DNA of 64,000 bases from Saccharum officinarum (Eukaryota > Streptophyta > Magnoliopsida > Poales > Poaceae), in assembly GCA_020631735.1 (NCBI GenBank), contig CM036160.1:112574680-112638679 (forward strand). The letters run 5' to 3'. This document shows positions 48,674-61,402 of the stretch, piece by piece. Below the pieces are notes generated by a model. It was not told the origin of the DNA, did no database searches, and saw only the letters and a list, made by a program, of their open reading frames with translations. Both the position numbers and the translations under genes were made by a program. Within the stretch, counting starts at the first letter, position 1, and every line of letters starts with the position of its first letter.

Positions 48674-51309
48674 CCTGGCAGCTGGCTTGCATGCAGCTAG
48701 TTTTGGCCGTGAGCGCGAGAGTGAGAGAGCCGCTGCTGCTTGCACGCCGAGCATTCAAGCACCTGCTGCTATGCTGCGCTTGCTGCCCCGCTCACAGGCA
48801 TGCATGCACGATTGCATGTATCGAATGGTTTCAAAACAGAGGCACCCCAAGTGGCACAGCACACCACTGTAGTTTAGTATTTTCTGGAGATGGAGAATGC
48901 TGCTTTCTTTCTCGTGCATGGGCTATACTCGAACCACAGGTGCACTGAGCCTAGCCACTGTCCACGCTGCGCCGCTGCTGCTCCTTGCACGCACGTGGTC
49001 CTGTCGCCTGGAGCACTGCGGCGCACTGCTGCCTCTGCGCTCGCGCTCAAAGTGGAGGCCGAGCCCCTCGCGCGCCTCACTTTCCCCTCTGCCGCACTCG
49101 CTCCCGCTCTCTTTTCGCGCAGAGGCACGCTGCCATGGCCGCTATGGTCGAGCAGAGCTCCGAGCTACCACTCACCTCCTCTAATTACTTGCATCCACTA
49201 GCTCGAGCGGTCATCCATGGCGGACGTGCTCGCGAGCACGAAGCTCAGCTTCACGTACGTCTCTTTCAAAAGTTCGTGTTTATTTACCTGCACAGCTATC
49301 TTGCGAATTTTATATCTCCATCATATCAACTTGGATTCCATGAATTCTTCTTCCTAAATTCATCTAAAATCAAACTCTATCTTCCATATTAATTTCATGA
49401 TTTTTAGAGCTAATTTGAAATTATGTGATTAGTTAATTATGTCATTAGCTTCTTGTCTTTTCTTAAATGTATTGAACTTTTAGAAATTCATAGTAAATCA
49501 TAGAAAATTCGTAAAATAGAAAATCAAGATGTTTTTGGAACCCTTGTGTTTATCTCTATGCATTAGATATATAATATTGTATTGTTTTAGTAGAAAAATA
49601 TTGCACTATATTTTTCCTATGATTAATTATAGAGAAATTTATCCGGTAGATGCTATGCTTGTTCGCTTAAGCAGGCATTGCATTTTTGCATTTCATAATA
49701 GGAACGATGATGATGGTTGATGGTCGATGGATCAACCAAATGACTTGGTGTTTAATCAAAGATGGTACCATGGCGAACAGGTCCCGGAGATGGAATACTA
49801 ATTTTGGTTATCTTTTACCCAGGCAAGCCCCGGTGCATAACCCTATTATTCTGCACTTTATTTTATGCTTGTGCATTAAGTTTAAAGGATTTGAATGAAA
49901 CCCACTTGCATATAAATATCTTGATCCCATGAGTCTTACTAGCATGTCAGGATCGTGTAGATTGCTATGCTACAGGAATTCGGTAGAAGTCGAGTGATTT
50001 TCTGTCACTCGCGAGAGATAGGAATATCTTTTTGTTACTATCATCATGTTGCTATCTCATGGTATATAAATGTATACGGATAATTGGAGACCGGGCGGAA
50101 TGGGTTGGATGGACTTGGACCTGGTTGGGCAGCAGAGCAGGGCTCTGGTTGCATTTGTTCGCCTGTGTCAATTAAGGACCGTTCGTTGCATGGACCCTGG
50201 TCAAGTCACAGATTTATTGTCCCGAGCATATACTTGCTTATGGGAGCGGGAAAACTTGTTTCTCTCCTGTGTCATGGGTTCCGGCTCTTTCCGGACCGGC
50301 TTTTTAGGATGGTTATATATATTGGGTTGAGGAGGTCTAAGCACCAGACTGAGGCCGGGCCTGCAGTGTTGGGGGCTTAGAGTCCGAGCTTGGACGGGGA
50401 CCTGGACCCCTTGACGGGAGTGAAACGGGTTGGTCTTGTTTGTGCCCGGGTACAAGCGAGGCGTGTGTTTTCGGGGCACCCAGCTGGGCACATTGATTCG
50501 CGAATCGCCGTCGCTTAGACGGTACGGCTTGACTATGACATGGCATCGTAGTAAGAACTGGAACAAGAAAGTTGTTGGAAGAGAAGATAAAATGGTTCTG
50601 ATTGCTTACCACTTGCTTGAAAGTAGAACAGGTGCTTACCTAGAATGGATAGCTAATGAACTAATGACGACTGCTAATAAAAATAAATATAAGGATGCAC
50701 AGGTAGTAATGCTTCCTGCAATGCAATGAACCAGCAAGCCGGATAAGCCTTGCATATCCTTGGAGTCGTTTATTTTTTCTCCTGTCGGGTAAGTCTTGCT
50801 GAGTACAATTGAGTACTCAGGGTTTCATTCCCCCTGTTGCAGGTGACAGGTGGATGCTGATGAGTTGACAATTGTGTGTGGAAACCTCCTGGTGGGCTCA
50901 GCGAGGATTTCCTTTGCGATGCGGAGTAGAGTTATTCTTAAAACTCTCACAAAAAGTTTTACAAGGAAAATACTATTAATCTGTTATCATTTCATACATT
51001 TAAATGTTCTTCCTGCTAATGTTTAAAATGGTTTCATTTCCGCTGAACTCTGATAATGTTTTAGATTCCGCTGTTATAATTACATAATGAATTACTCTGA
51101 TGTTGTACTAAAAGTGATGTAAGAAATGGTTAAGGACTTTATAAGCTTTACTCCCTCATTCACGATCCTGATGTAAAAATGTGGATCTTCGAGTTCTCCC
51201 TCGCGGTGTGCTCGACGGAACTGCTCCGTTTAGCGCTCTTTCGAATTACTTAGTGCCTAATGGAAGACAAGTACTCCGGAAGAGTGTTAAATTAGGCGGT
51301 TCTGCCACA
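48674..51309 (+). repeat. 5' LTR (truncated by the gap)
   Basis: Matches 55,424-58,066 throughout. About twenty differences were noted, almost all single-base gains or losses in short runs. It ends GTTCTGCCACA directly before GG and the primer-binding site. Confidence 0.93.
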
Positions 51310-51311
51310 GG

Positions 51312-51323
51312 TGGTATCAGAGC
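51312..51323 (+). other. Primer-binding site for initiator tRNA-Met
   Basis: TGGTATCAGAGC, two bases after the 5' LTR end, is the standard plant LTR-retrotransposon PBS complementary to the 3' end of initiator tRNA-Met. Confidence 0.93.
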
Positions 51324-51962
51324 GTAAATGAGGAAATAAAGCTTTTAAACCCCTTCTAAATTAAAAATTTGACAACAAAATCTTTTCAAAAAGTTAGGAC
51401 GTTTGCATGTGAAGTTATATAAATAGCCCTATTACTATGGTTATGTATCTAGGATAGATGGCACTCTGCTGACTTGGATAGACTTAATCCAGTTTTCTGC
51501 AGGTACACTAACCCGGGCATAGTTCGATAGCATCGACTAGCTATAGAGAGAGCGATGTGCCAAAAATCTGTGTGCGGTTGCCCTATATGTCGGCAATAAC
51601 GTGAGGGCGAATAGGACGTGCATTCATGCATACCCTGTTCGTGCATTTGTGGTGTAGGTCGATCAGTCTGTCCAAGAGTTACTATAATATTGTGGCTTCG
51701 TGTATCGCGTTCACCGTGTTTCGCGCCTGTCGTGGCTCGCCCTTTCGTACCCCTCTCTGCGCTCTTGTCGGTCATCTACCCTGCAGTCGTGCTAGTCTTT
51801 TATGACCTCGGTCCTTCGTGTTCACCTCTGCATCCGTGCTAGACATCCCCGCGTGCCTCGGTCATTCGCGTGTCCATCGTCGCGTGAATTCGGCAATCCT
51901 CTGTTGTTGTTCTGTGCAAGCTTGACGGTAGACTATGCCAGGATCGCTGACCGTTTTGCCTT

Positions 51963-51970
51963 TATAAAAG
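51963..51970 (+). promoter_or_regulatory. TATA-box-like site upstream of the internal ORF
   Basis: TATAAAAG lies 101 bp before the ORF start at 52,071, inside the retrotransposon. It would allow transcription separate from the LTR promoter. This is inference from sequence only. Confidence 0.35.
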
Positions 51971-52070
51971 GCCTAGCCAGCCACTCGATACCGCCACTCC
52001 GAGTATCCTAGTTACCTAGCTTCCTTGGTGCAAAGCTTCTTGCAGATCCTTCCTTGCACCACCACTAGAG

Positions 52071-52975
52071 ATGGCAGGAGTCTGGGTTAGCAGCTACTGC
52101 CTGAACACCGAGGGTTTTCCCAAAATCCTGTATGCTACCCTGCAAAGACTCGGTGTTCGGAGCGTCCCGAGTATGAGGGCCGTGAGTACATGAAGCATGG
52201 CACTGAGCGATGCAAAGTCACCGTCTACATTGGCAAGAGTGAGGAGTTTCCCGACGTCACTGAAGCATGGAGTGTGACTGCAACTGGGTTTCGCTTTGTC
52301 GACACCTACCAAGTTGTGGCCCGCAAAGCCTTGCGGCACCTTTGTCAGATCTATGAGGAGCCCATTGCCCGTACCCCCATGCGGTTCTTTCCACCTTTGG
52401 ACAAGAATCGGCAGGTATGGAGGGCTCGTTTGGAGGCTTTGTATGGACAGGGGCAACAGGAAGACAACCCAACCGTGGTTCATATGACCACGTACCTGCT
52501 GGCTCTGGATGAGCAGTATGATCGCCAGGCTGCGGAGCTGAGGGAGTGCCTCCACCGAGCTGAGGAAGCCGAGATCTTCTCCCGGATGCTTGAAGTGCAG
52601 CTTGCTGAAGCACACGCCAGCGTGGCAAATGCAGAAAGTCGAGAGGCTGCCTTGGCAGAAGCCCATCAGGTGGATAGAGATCGACATGCCCAGGAGTTGG
52701 AGGACGCCTATCTCGTCACAAGCGCCAAGCGTAGGACGCTGGCCAGGGAAAGTTTGGAACCCTTGATCTTGGAGGGAATCCCTGTCCACCCGCCTGAAAG
52801 GAGAAGAACCAATGTAGCAGCACCGCCAGCACCGCCACCCTCAGAGGTTTCAGAAGTGGAGCCCTTGCTTCCCTCACTCAGCCACCACCAGGAGAAGACG
52901 CAGATCCGCAACCCAGTGCAGCAGAAGTACCACCAGAGCAGGAATGAAGACGTTCGGCCCGATGAAGTAGAGTAG
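52071..52975 (+). pseudogene. Retrotransposon internal ORF (gag position), frameshifted near its start
   Basis: The first ATG at 52,071 opens MAGVWVSSYCLNTEGFPK and runs about 36 codons. One base is missing near 52,168-52,170, shifting the frame; the downstream frame (ATG at 52,190) continues for 261 codons to 52,975. Together they would encode about 300 aa. The N-terminal half is globular in appearance. About residues 105-180 of the 261-aa frame are strongly heptad-like and charged (coiled coil), and the C-terminus is Pro/Glu-rich. No zinc knuckle and no enzyme motif are visible. It occupies the gag position of a non-autonomous element and may be a structural or accessory protein. The missing base could be a sequencing error, given the indel-rich assembly next to the gap. 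Confidence 0.7.
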
Positions 52976-54720
52976 TTGCCCTAGAGGAGATGTATCTGTA
53001 GTTAGTAGTGTTTCTCCTTGTTGTTCTCTAGTGTTGCAATCCTTTTGTTGTGTGTTGTTTGTTGCGGTTGAGAACGTTTAGCCAGAGGAGGCAAGCAATG
53101 TGTCGAGAGCAAGTGCCCGTATGTTGTACCATGTAAGGACGTTGGAAACGTGCTTGCTTAATCATCATGTTTGTTACTCATAAATCTCACAGTATTTTGT
53201 TTAGGGTTCTCGAAGTAGCATCAAGAGAAAAGTGGATCAACGATGTGGGTTAGCGGAGTATACTATATCAGTTAATTGTGGATGTCCCAACAGAACACTT
53301 GAATCCGTTGTGGGATTCGCATTCCTCGTTCCTTGTTGAGGAAGAGACCCTTGTTGCTTGGACCTTCCTTTGCAATACTCATTTGATTCTATGACCCCAC
53401 TGCCTTCTTTGCGTGTAAATTGATAACAGTCGCCTGGTTAATGGCTTATGGTGCCACGACGGAACCGAGGGCCTCCTGTGGATCGCGACCACATGGTTGT
53501 GCTGCTAGGTGCGCGCTGGTATCGAGGTTATTGATCAAGTGCCTTTACCAAGTTACACTATCGTACTGTCCCTGCTAAAACAATATATTCTTCAAAAAAA
53601 AAATTATATCCTTGTGTTCCAACGGGAAATCCACAACATATTGATGAAGTTATCTCTTCTAACTCGTATGCGGCAAGGAAAAGAAGAAAGAGAAAAGCTA
53701 CAAGAAAATATAGTACTCGGGTATTCTGGAGTAACGGAATGCCTGATTTGACGTCGTCCCGGTGCCTAGTTTGACTGCGATGAGCGCGCTGAGTTTTTGT
53801 AGCTACGTATCCGGTGTAGGGCGTCAGTGCTGGGGCCCGCTAGCACCCTGCTCCCGCGTGGCCGCGGCGTGGTGCCGCACTCGCCTGGTCCTCTCGTGTA
53901 GTGCGCCCCTCCTCTTTTTCCCTGTGCCGGTGTCGGCTCTCGAGCCTCGCCCTTGCTCCCGTACCGGACCCCCCCTCCCTTCTCGTTTTCTTTTGGACGC
54001 CGTCGCCCGCACGCCTCCTCGTCGAGCGAACCCCATCCCCTCCTTTCCCTTCTTCCCCCACTCCAACTCACGCTGGGAGAGCGCCATGGCCGATGCCCTC
54101 CCCACCTCGTGTCCCACTGGTGACCCCCTCCACGCCGCATCCGTTTTCAGTGCGCTGCGCCACCACCTCCGTCCACCAGGCTATAAATGCTCCTGTGCTT
54201 GCCTCTCCTCCATCCCACCCTCAGATCCGAAGTAGAGCGCGTAGAATCACTCTCCTCCGGCAGTGCTCAGGTGGGAGGGCTCGGGAGCAGTTGGGAAGGA
54301 AGTGGTTGGAGGCAGGGCTACGAGATCCAGTCGTTGCTCATAGATCTATGGTTGACAGTCTAAGGTGTTGGGGTAGCTCAGCGGAAAGGATCTGGTTTCC
54401 TTTGAAGAAGTTCAAAGTCATCTCTGGTTAGTTAGGCTGTCGGGCTCACGATGTTTGAGTTCTCGGTCTCTTGTTTCTGGATCTGCTGGGCCTACGCCAT
54501 GTTCTGGATAATCGTTTTCCTTTTGCTTTTCCACTGTCCCCGTCTTCGTCGATTTCTAGAGAGGTTGTGAGTTGTATCAGTTTGTTCTTAGCCGTGATGC
54601 CTCTAGATCCCCGAGTGTTGTAGTCTTCGAAGCCGTGTAATCTCCTATTGTAATCTCTGCTAAGAAGTGAAATCGTGTTTTCCCCTTGTCTGATTCTTGT
54701 TCCGAATCTCGGGACGAGAT
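52976..54720 (+). other. Internal non-coding part of the retrotransposon
   Basis: No pol-type motif in any frame. 53,800-54,240 is GC-rich and ends with GGCTATAAATGCTCC (54,180), a second TATA-like site. It reads like a promoter plus leader, perhaps captured from a host gene. Confidence 0.5.
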
Positions 54721-54721
54721 T

Positions 54722-54739
54722 CTTTTTAAGGGGGTTGAT
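54722..54739 (+). other. Polypurine tract region
   Basis: AAGGGGGTTGAT immediately precedes the 3' LTR start at 54,740, preceded by GGGACGAGATTC. This is the usual Ty3/gypsy-type arrangement in grasses for plus-strand priming. Confidence 0.8.
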
Positions 54740-54778
54740 TGTAACACCTCTGGTGTTACGAGCCGCTTAGCACCTCGC

Positions 54779-54845
<67 letters not shown>

Positions 54846-57800
54846 TATAAAAATCAAGTTAAGCCTTTTTCGTTGAGTCGGCAACGCTCGAGCTTACGTT
54901 TTAACGCATCCTTTTTGGGAAATTTATGGCAAGCAAAAATAATGTAGAGCTTGTGTTGAGGTAAATGATGATCTAGAGCAAGGTTAACGTAGAAAAGAAT
55001 AAATCTATATTAATATCATTGCATAGATAGACGTAGCTTTTGAATCTAATTTAAATTCAAGCTCTTGAAAAATTATGTGTCGGATTGTTGAATTGCTAGT
55101 AGCTAGTTTAGAAAATAAATAAAAAAATATATATATAGTGAACTAACTAAATAAAAATGTATAGAGAGCTATATATACACTTACGTATTTGATTTGATAA
55201 GCATGCTTCTGATATATAAATATATATGAACATACATTGGATATATGCATGTATGTATGTAGATTAGTGATAAAGAAAGTTCAAAAGACAAACACACACG
55301 ACACGCACACATGCATGCACCTGCACTCTTGTCCCTTGCCTGCCCATTTGCTGTTGCTGCATTATTGCACAGCTTGCTTGCGCGCACTGCTGCTCTGCTG
55401 CCGCGCGCTGCTCTCTGCACCCTCCTGGCAGCTGCTTGCATGCAGCTAGTTTTGGCCGTGAGCGCGAGAGTGAGAGAGCCGCTGCTGCCTTGCACGCCGA
55501 GCATTCAAAGCACCTGCTGCTATGCTGCGCTTGCTGCCCCGCTCACAGGCATGCATGCACGATTGCATGTATCGAATGGTTTCAAAACAGAGCACCCCAA
55601 AGTGGCACAGCACACCACTGTAGTTTAGTATTTTCTGGAGATGGAGAATGCTGCTTTCTTTCTCGTGCATGGGCTATACTCGAACCACAGGTGCACTGAG
55701 CCTAGCCACTGTCCACGCTGCGCCGCTGCTGCTCCTTGCACGCACGTGGTCCTGTCGCCTGGAGCACTGCGGCGCACTGCTGCCTCTGCGCTCGCGCTCA
55801 AAGTGGAGGCCGAGCCCCCTCGCGCGCCTCACTTTCCCCTCTGCCGCACTCGCTCCCGCTCTCTTTTCGCGCCAGAGAGCACGCTGCCATGGCCGCTATG
55901 GTCGAGCAGAGCTCCGAGCTACCACTCACCTCCCTCTAATTACTTGCATCCACTAGCTCGAGCGGTCATCCATGGCGGACGTGCCTCGCGAGCACGAAGC
56001 TCAGCTTCACGTACGTCTCTTTCAAAAGTTCGTGTTTATTTACCTGCACAGCTATCTTGCGAATTTTATATCTCCATCATATCAACTTGGATTCCATGAA
56101 TTCTTCTTCCTAAATTCATCTAAAATCAAACTCTATCTTCCATATTAATTTCATGATTTTTAGAGCTAATTTGAAATTATGTGATTAGTTAATTATGTCA
56201 TTAGCTTCTTGTCTTTTCTTAAATGTATTGAACTTTTAGAAATTCATAGTAAATCATAGAAAATTCGTAAAATAGAAAATCAAGATGTTTTGGAACCCTT
56301 GTGTTTATCTCTATGCATTAGATATATAATATTGTATGTTTTAGTAGAAAAATATTGCACTATATTTTTCCTATGATTAATTATAGAGAAATTTATACCG
56401 GTAGATGCTATGCTTGTTCCGCTTAAGCAGGCATTGCATTTTTGCATTTCATAATAGGAACGATGATGATGGTTGATGGGTCGATGGATCAACCAAATGA
56501 CTTGGTGTTTAATCAAAGATGGTACCATGGCGAACAGGTCCCGGAGATGGAATACTAACTTTTGGTTATCTTTTACCCAGGCAAGCCCCGGTGCATAACC
56601 CCTATTATTCTGCACTTTATTTTATGCTTGTGCATTAAGTTTAAAGGATTTGAATGAAACCCACTTGCATATAAATATCTTGATCCCATGAGTCTTACTA
56701 GCATGTCAGGATCGTGTAGATTGCTATGCTACAGGAATTCGGTAGAAGTCGAGTGATTTTCTGTCACTCGCGAGAGATAGGAATATCTTTTTGTTACTAT
56801 CATCATGTTGCTATCTCATGGTATATAAATGTATACGGATAATTGGAGACCGGGCGGAATGGGTTGGATGGACTTGGACCTGGTTGGGCAGCAGAGCAGG
56901 GCTCTGGTTGCATTTGTTCCGCCTGTGTCAATTAAGGACCGTTCGTTGCATGGACCCTGGTCAAGTCACAGATTTATTGTCCCGAGCATATACTTGCTTA
57001 TGGGAGCGGGAAAACTTGTTTCTCTCCTGTCATGGGTTCCGGCTCTTTCCGGACCGGCTTTTTAGGATGGTTATATATATTGGGTTGAGGAGGTCTAAGC
57101 ACCAGACTGAGGCCGGGCCTGCAGTGTTGGGGGCTTAGAGTCCGAGCTTGGACGGGGACCTGGACCCCTTGACGGGAGTGAAACGGGTTGGTCTTGTTTG
57201 TGCCCGGGGTACAAGCGAGGCGTGTGTTTTCGGGGCACCCAGCTGGGCACATTGATTCGCGAATCGCCGTCGCTTAGACGGTACGGCTTGACTATGACAT
57301 GGCATCGTAGTAAGAACTGGAACAAGAAAGTTGTTGGAAGAGAAGATAAAATGGTTCTGATTGCTTACCACTTGCTTGAAAGTAGAACAGGTGCTTACCT
57401 AGAATGGATAGCTAATGAACTAATGACGACTGCTAATAAAAATAAATATAAGGATGCACAGGTAGTAATGCTTCCTGCAATGCAATGAACCAGCAAGCCG
57501 GATAAGCCTTGCATATCCTTGGAGTCGTTTATTTTTCTCCTGTCGGGTAAGTCTTGCTGAGTACAATTGAGTACTCAGGGTTTCATTCCCCCTGTTGCAG
57601 GTGACAGGTGGATGCTGATGAGTTGACAATTGTGTGTGGAAACCTCCTGGTGGCTCAGCGAGGATTTCCTTTGCGATGCGGAGTAGAGTTATTCTTAAAA
57701 CTCTCACAAAAAGTTTTACAAGGAAAATACTATTAATCTGTTATCATTTCATACATTTAAATGTTCTTCCTGCTAATGTTTAAAATGGTTTCATTTCCGC

Positions 57801-58066
57801 TGAACTCTGATAATGTTTTAGATTCCGCTGTTATAATTACATAATGAATTACTCTGATGTTGTACTAAAAGTGATGTAAGAAATGGTTAAGGACTTTATA
57901 AGCTTTACTCCCTCATTCACGATCCTGATGTAAAAATGTGGATCTTCGAGTTCTCCCTCGCGGTGTGCTCGACGGAACTGCTCCGTTTAGCGCTCTTTCG
58001 AATTACTTAGTGCCTAATGGAAGACAAGTACTCCGGAAGAGTGTTAAATTAGGCGGTTCTGCCACA
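54740..58066 (+). repeat. 3' LTR, complete (3,327 bp)
   Basis: Starts TGTAACACCTCTGGTGTTAC and ends GTTCTGCCACA (TG...CA). It contains an (AAT)n microsatellite close to the start and an AT-rich stretch to 55,310. Its last 2.64 kb match the truncated 5' LTR. Confidence 0.95.
54779..54842. repeat. (AAT)n microsatellite in the LTR
   Basis: About 20 uninterrupted AAT/TAA repeats, 40 bp from the LTR start. Confidence 0.95.
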
Positions 58067-61000
58067 GTGTGTGACATCGGTCTCGTATAAAGTCAAGATT
58101 AATGGTGATCTTACAGAGGAAATTATACCTGAACGTGGGTTAAGACAAGGGGATCCAATTTCTCCTTATTTGTTCTTGATCTGTGCGGAAGGTTTTTCAT
58201 CTCTGTTGAATAATGCCGAGTTTACAGGGGAGCTGGAAGGGGTGCGAGTTTGTGCTGAGGCACCGAGTATTAATCATCTTTTGTTTGCTGATGACTCATT
58301 GCTACTTCTGAAAGCCAATGAACGAAGTGCATGTCATTTGCAAAATATTTTAGCTGTGTATGAGGAATACTCGGGGCGAACTATCAACAAGGACAAATCT
58401 TCTATCATGTTCAGCAAAAATACAAGTGACAGAGACAGAAGTGATATGCTGTCCATCCTGAATATATCTACAGAAGCAAGAAATGAAAAGTATTTGGGTC
58501 TCCTTGTATATACGGGCCGATCGAGATCAAAAACCTTTGCTTATCTGAAGGATAGAGTGTGGAAGATAATACAAGGATGGAAAGAAAAACTTCTCTCTAA
58601 AGAAGGCAAAGAAATCTTGATTAAGGCCGTAGCTCAGGCTATCCCAGCATATGCAATGTCATACTTTGACCTAACGAAATCATTATGTGATGAGATTAGC
58701 ACGATGATTTGTCGCTACTGGTGGTCACAACAAGACAATGAGAATAAAGTGCATTGGCTTTCCTGGGACACTATGTGTAGAAGAAAGGAGGAAGGGGTTT
58801 GGGATTTCATGATTTACATCTCTTCAATTTAGCAATGCTGGCTAGACAAGCTTGGAGGCTAATCATGGCTCCAGACTCGTTATGCGGCCAGGTGCTCAAA
58901 GCCAAATATTTCTAGAACAGTGACCTTCTAAATGCTAAGGAGGCTCCGGGGATTTCATATACGTGGAGAAGCATATAGCGGGGAATTAAAGCTTTAAAAG
59001 ATGGATTAATATGGCGAGTCGGTGATGGCAATTCGATCAATATTTGGCTTGACCCATGGATACCCCGTGGTGTAACAAGAGTGCCCATTACCCCGAGGGG
59101 GCAGACATTGATCACCCGTGTTGCTGATTTGATAGACCCAACTACGGGTGACTGGGATCATGTACTTGTTAGGGATGTCTTCTGGGAGGAGGATGTGCAA
59201 CATATACTTGCTATACCGGTACATACGGGAAGAGAGGATGTCATAGCATGGCACTTTGATAAGAAAGGGGTATTCTCTGTCAAATCGGCCCATCATACTC
59301 TCCATGATTCATCGGTCCAGAAAGCAAGGAAACAAAAGGGAAAATCATCTAATGGGCAGGCGTACGGAAAGCTGGAATGGAAGCATGTTTGGCTGTGCAC
59401 CCAGAATCAAACATTTTCTATGGCGTTTGGCTCACAATAGTCTCCCTCTACAAATGAATATAAAGAGAAGAGGGATGGAATTAGATACCGGATGTCCAGT
59501 ATGTTGGAGACAATGAAGATGGGGTCACTACTTTCTAAAGTGCAAGTTTGTTGTCAAATGTTGGAGAGAGGCACTGTTAGAGAACATAAGCGTTTGGCTG
59601 CTGAAATGATTCTAGCTGTCTTGTCACTCCAAGATGGTGTAAGATTGTGGGTGATTATGCTTCTATATTCTTGGTGAGAGGCGCAGAACAAAACAAATGC
59701 AGGCGAAGGCATACGATCTCCAGGCCAGGTCGTCCACCGTGCAGCCATGCTAGTGACGGAATCCAATCCTGCAAGGACGAAGGCAAATAAAGCACTACGA
59801 CCACCAGATAGATGGACTCGGCCACCGTCGGGTGTTCTTTTTTTTTCGCGAACGTGCCATGTAGCACGTATTTCATTAAGAGGAAGTAGACAACACCGAT
59901 CCAAATAACCACTCGACTCGAGGCAACCAAAGGTTACCTAGAATTGAAGCAAGGAAAAAATAAGAAGAAAACCGAAACAAAAAAGACACGGAGGGCAAAG
60001 CCCCAACCACTAAGACGACTAACAATACAACCTGGGCAGGATGAGCAGCGACAAGTCTTTTGCTCCGCTCCCTCCAAAGCGACCAGCCGACTAGCAAGAA
60101 CTCCAAGGCCCGGCGACAACAGCCAGCAAGACGGCACAAAGTCTAAAAACATCAACGAGGTGAGCGACGAAAAGCAACGCACTGAAGACGACGGCTGCAG
60201 AGGCAGTCTTAAACCTCCAAGTCGACCCCCTCGACCAACTGGATGCCATCGATGGCACTTCCAGCCGGGAACAGCACCCTGATAGCCTCACACTTAGAGG
60301 CAGAGAGGGGGCCATCGAACATGGCGAGATACTCCTCATAGTCGTTCCCCGTTCCTGTCTGCGCTGACGGCCGCTGCACGCCCACTCCCAGTTTGGCCAT
60401 CAGCACGTTCTGAGCCTGCACGGTCGGGTTGGAGACCCTGCATTTGCTCTTTGCGGCTAATCTCCCGCTACGACGCGGCGGCGAGAGAGGACCGGCGACT
60501 GCGCGACGCCGCCTGGGAGCGCGAAGGCGTGGGGGCTCGACCAGGATCGGCACTTCGATGACGGAGCAGAGTTGCGACTGGAGGCACTCGACGATTGCAG
60601 TGGGCGACCCCGGAGCTGAGATTGAAGAGATGAAGTCTTCCACAGCTGTGGCAGGCGACGTGGCCATATCATCGATGGGTGCGGTTGCCGTAACGACCAT
60701 GTCAGTGACCATGTCAGTTCCCAAGCTATGGGCGTCATCCGCCAAATCAAAAGCCTCGGTCTGCCGCAGCTCAACGGGTGTGGAGTGTTGCAGCTGTTCC
60801 ATATGGTCGCGGGGCAAGGGCACATCACCAGGCGTCACGGACGCGGGCGCCAGAACAAACCCCCACGGCACTCGTGCAGACAGTGTGCCAGTGACCGTCG
60901 GGTGTTCTCAAAAATCAATTGTGATGGCGCTTTCTTTGCCAAAAACAAAGAGGCTTTGTAATTAGAGATCATAATAGCCATGCAATCTTGGTGGGGTCTG

Positions 61001-61402
61001 GCTCGCTGGGAGCTGTTCATGATGCTGAATGTACCGAAGTTTAGGCCTGCGTTGCGGCATTGCAAGCGGCATCGAGCCATGGTATGGGCAATATCATACT
61101 CGAGTCGGACTCAATGAACACAGTGAAGGCGCTGCAGTCGAATGAGCGTGATCTTAGCCCGGCATCTGTCCTCTACAAAGAAGCAAGGGAGTTGATTTCT
61201 TTATGGTTTGATTCTGTACAAGTTTCTCATATTCCTGGATCATGTAATAGGAGTGCACATGAGCTCGCTCGTATGAGTCTTGGTTGGGACCCGGATCAAC
61301 CTCATGTTTAGTTTGATCTCCTCCCTAGTTTTGTATCTGATACTGTGGTTCGCGATCGTGCTGAACCGAGTGTCAGCGAGTTTTGATATACCAAAAAAAA
61401 AA
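58067..61402 (+). mobile_element. L1-type LINE, copy B, interrupted by the LTR element
   Basis: Same domains as copy A from the RT fingers region onward: GLRQGDPISPYLF, FADD, zinc-binding part, RNase H. The RT N-terminal piece would lie left of the retrotransposon, in or beyond the gap. The RNase H frame near 61,060-61,311 is longer than in A because a C at about 61,159 is retained. Stops and frameshifts in RT and between the domains remain, so it is inactive. The 3' A-run is 10 bases (7 in A). Confidence 0.92.
59839..60893 (-). mobile_element. Retroposon nested in LINE copy B, ORF intact
   Basis: Same insertion and same 15-bp duplication as in copy A (59824-59838, 60894-60908), proving the insertion predates the A/B split. 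The minus-strand frame 60,871-60,209 is open for 220 codons and also open upstream to the insertion edge, with no ATG at the edge. It has an acidic Thr/Ala-rich N-terminal part, then RRSGRLAAKSK, then YEEYLAMFDGPLSASK. It lacks a recognised domain. Confidence 0.83.

Larger units (their letters stand above)
48674..58066 (+). mobile_element. Non-autonomous LTR retrotransposon (LARD-like), 5' end lost in gap
   Basis: 5' LTR (48674-51309, lacking its first ~684 bp), PBS at 51312, internal region 51310-54739, polypurine tract just before 54740, and 3' LTR 54740-58066. The right target duplication is GTGTG (58067-58071). The internal 3.4 kb encodes one gag-position ORF but no protease, reverse transcriptase, RNase H or integrase, so mobility would depend on a partner element. 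It is inserted in the LINE of copy B. The solo LTR at 3,234-6,585 belongs to the same family. Confidence 0.92.

Noticed and set aside
48455..48758. Frames running through the N block
   Set aside because: Artefact of unknown bases; no biological reading is possible across the gap.
53762..54431. Frames of 120-176 codons on both strands in the retrotransposon
   Set aside because: They cover a GC-rich promoter-like block, are mutually overlapping and show no pol or other domain.
55641..56099. Frame of about 150 codons in the LTR (also at 48,890)
   Set aside because: It is not kept open in the other LTR copy and contains no recognised motif; LTR sequence is normally non-coding.
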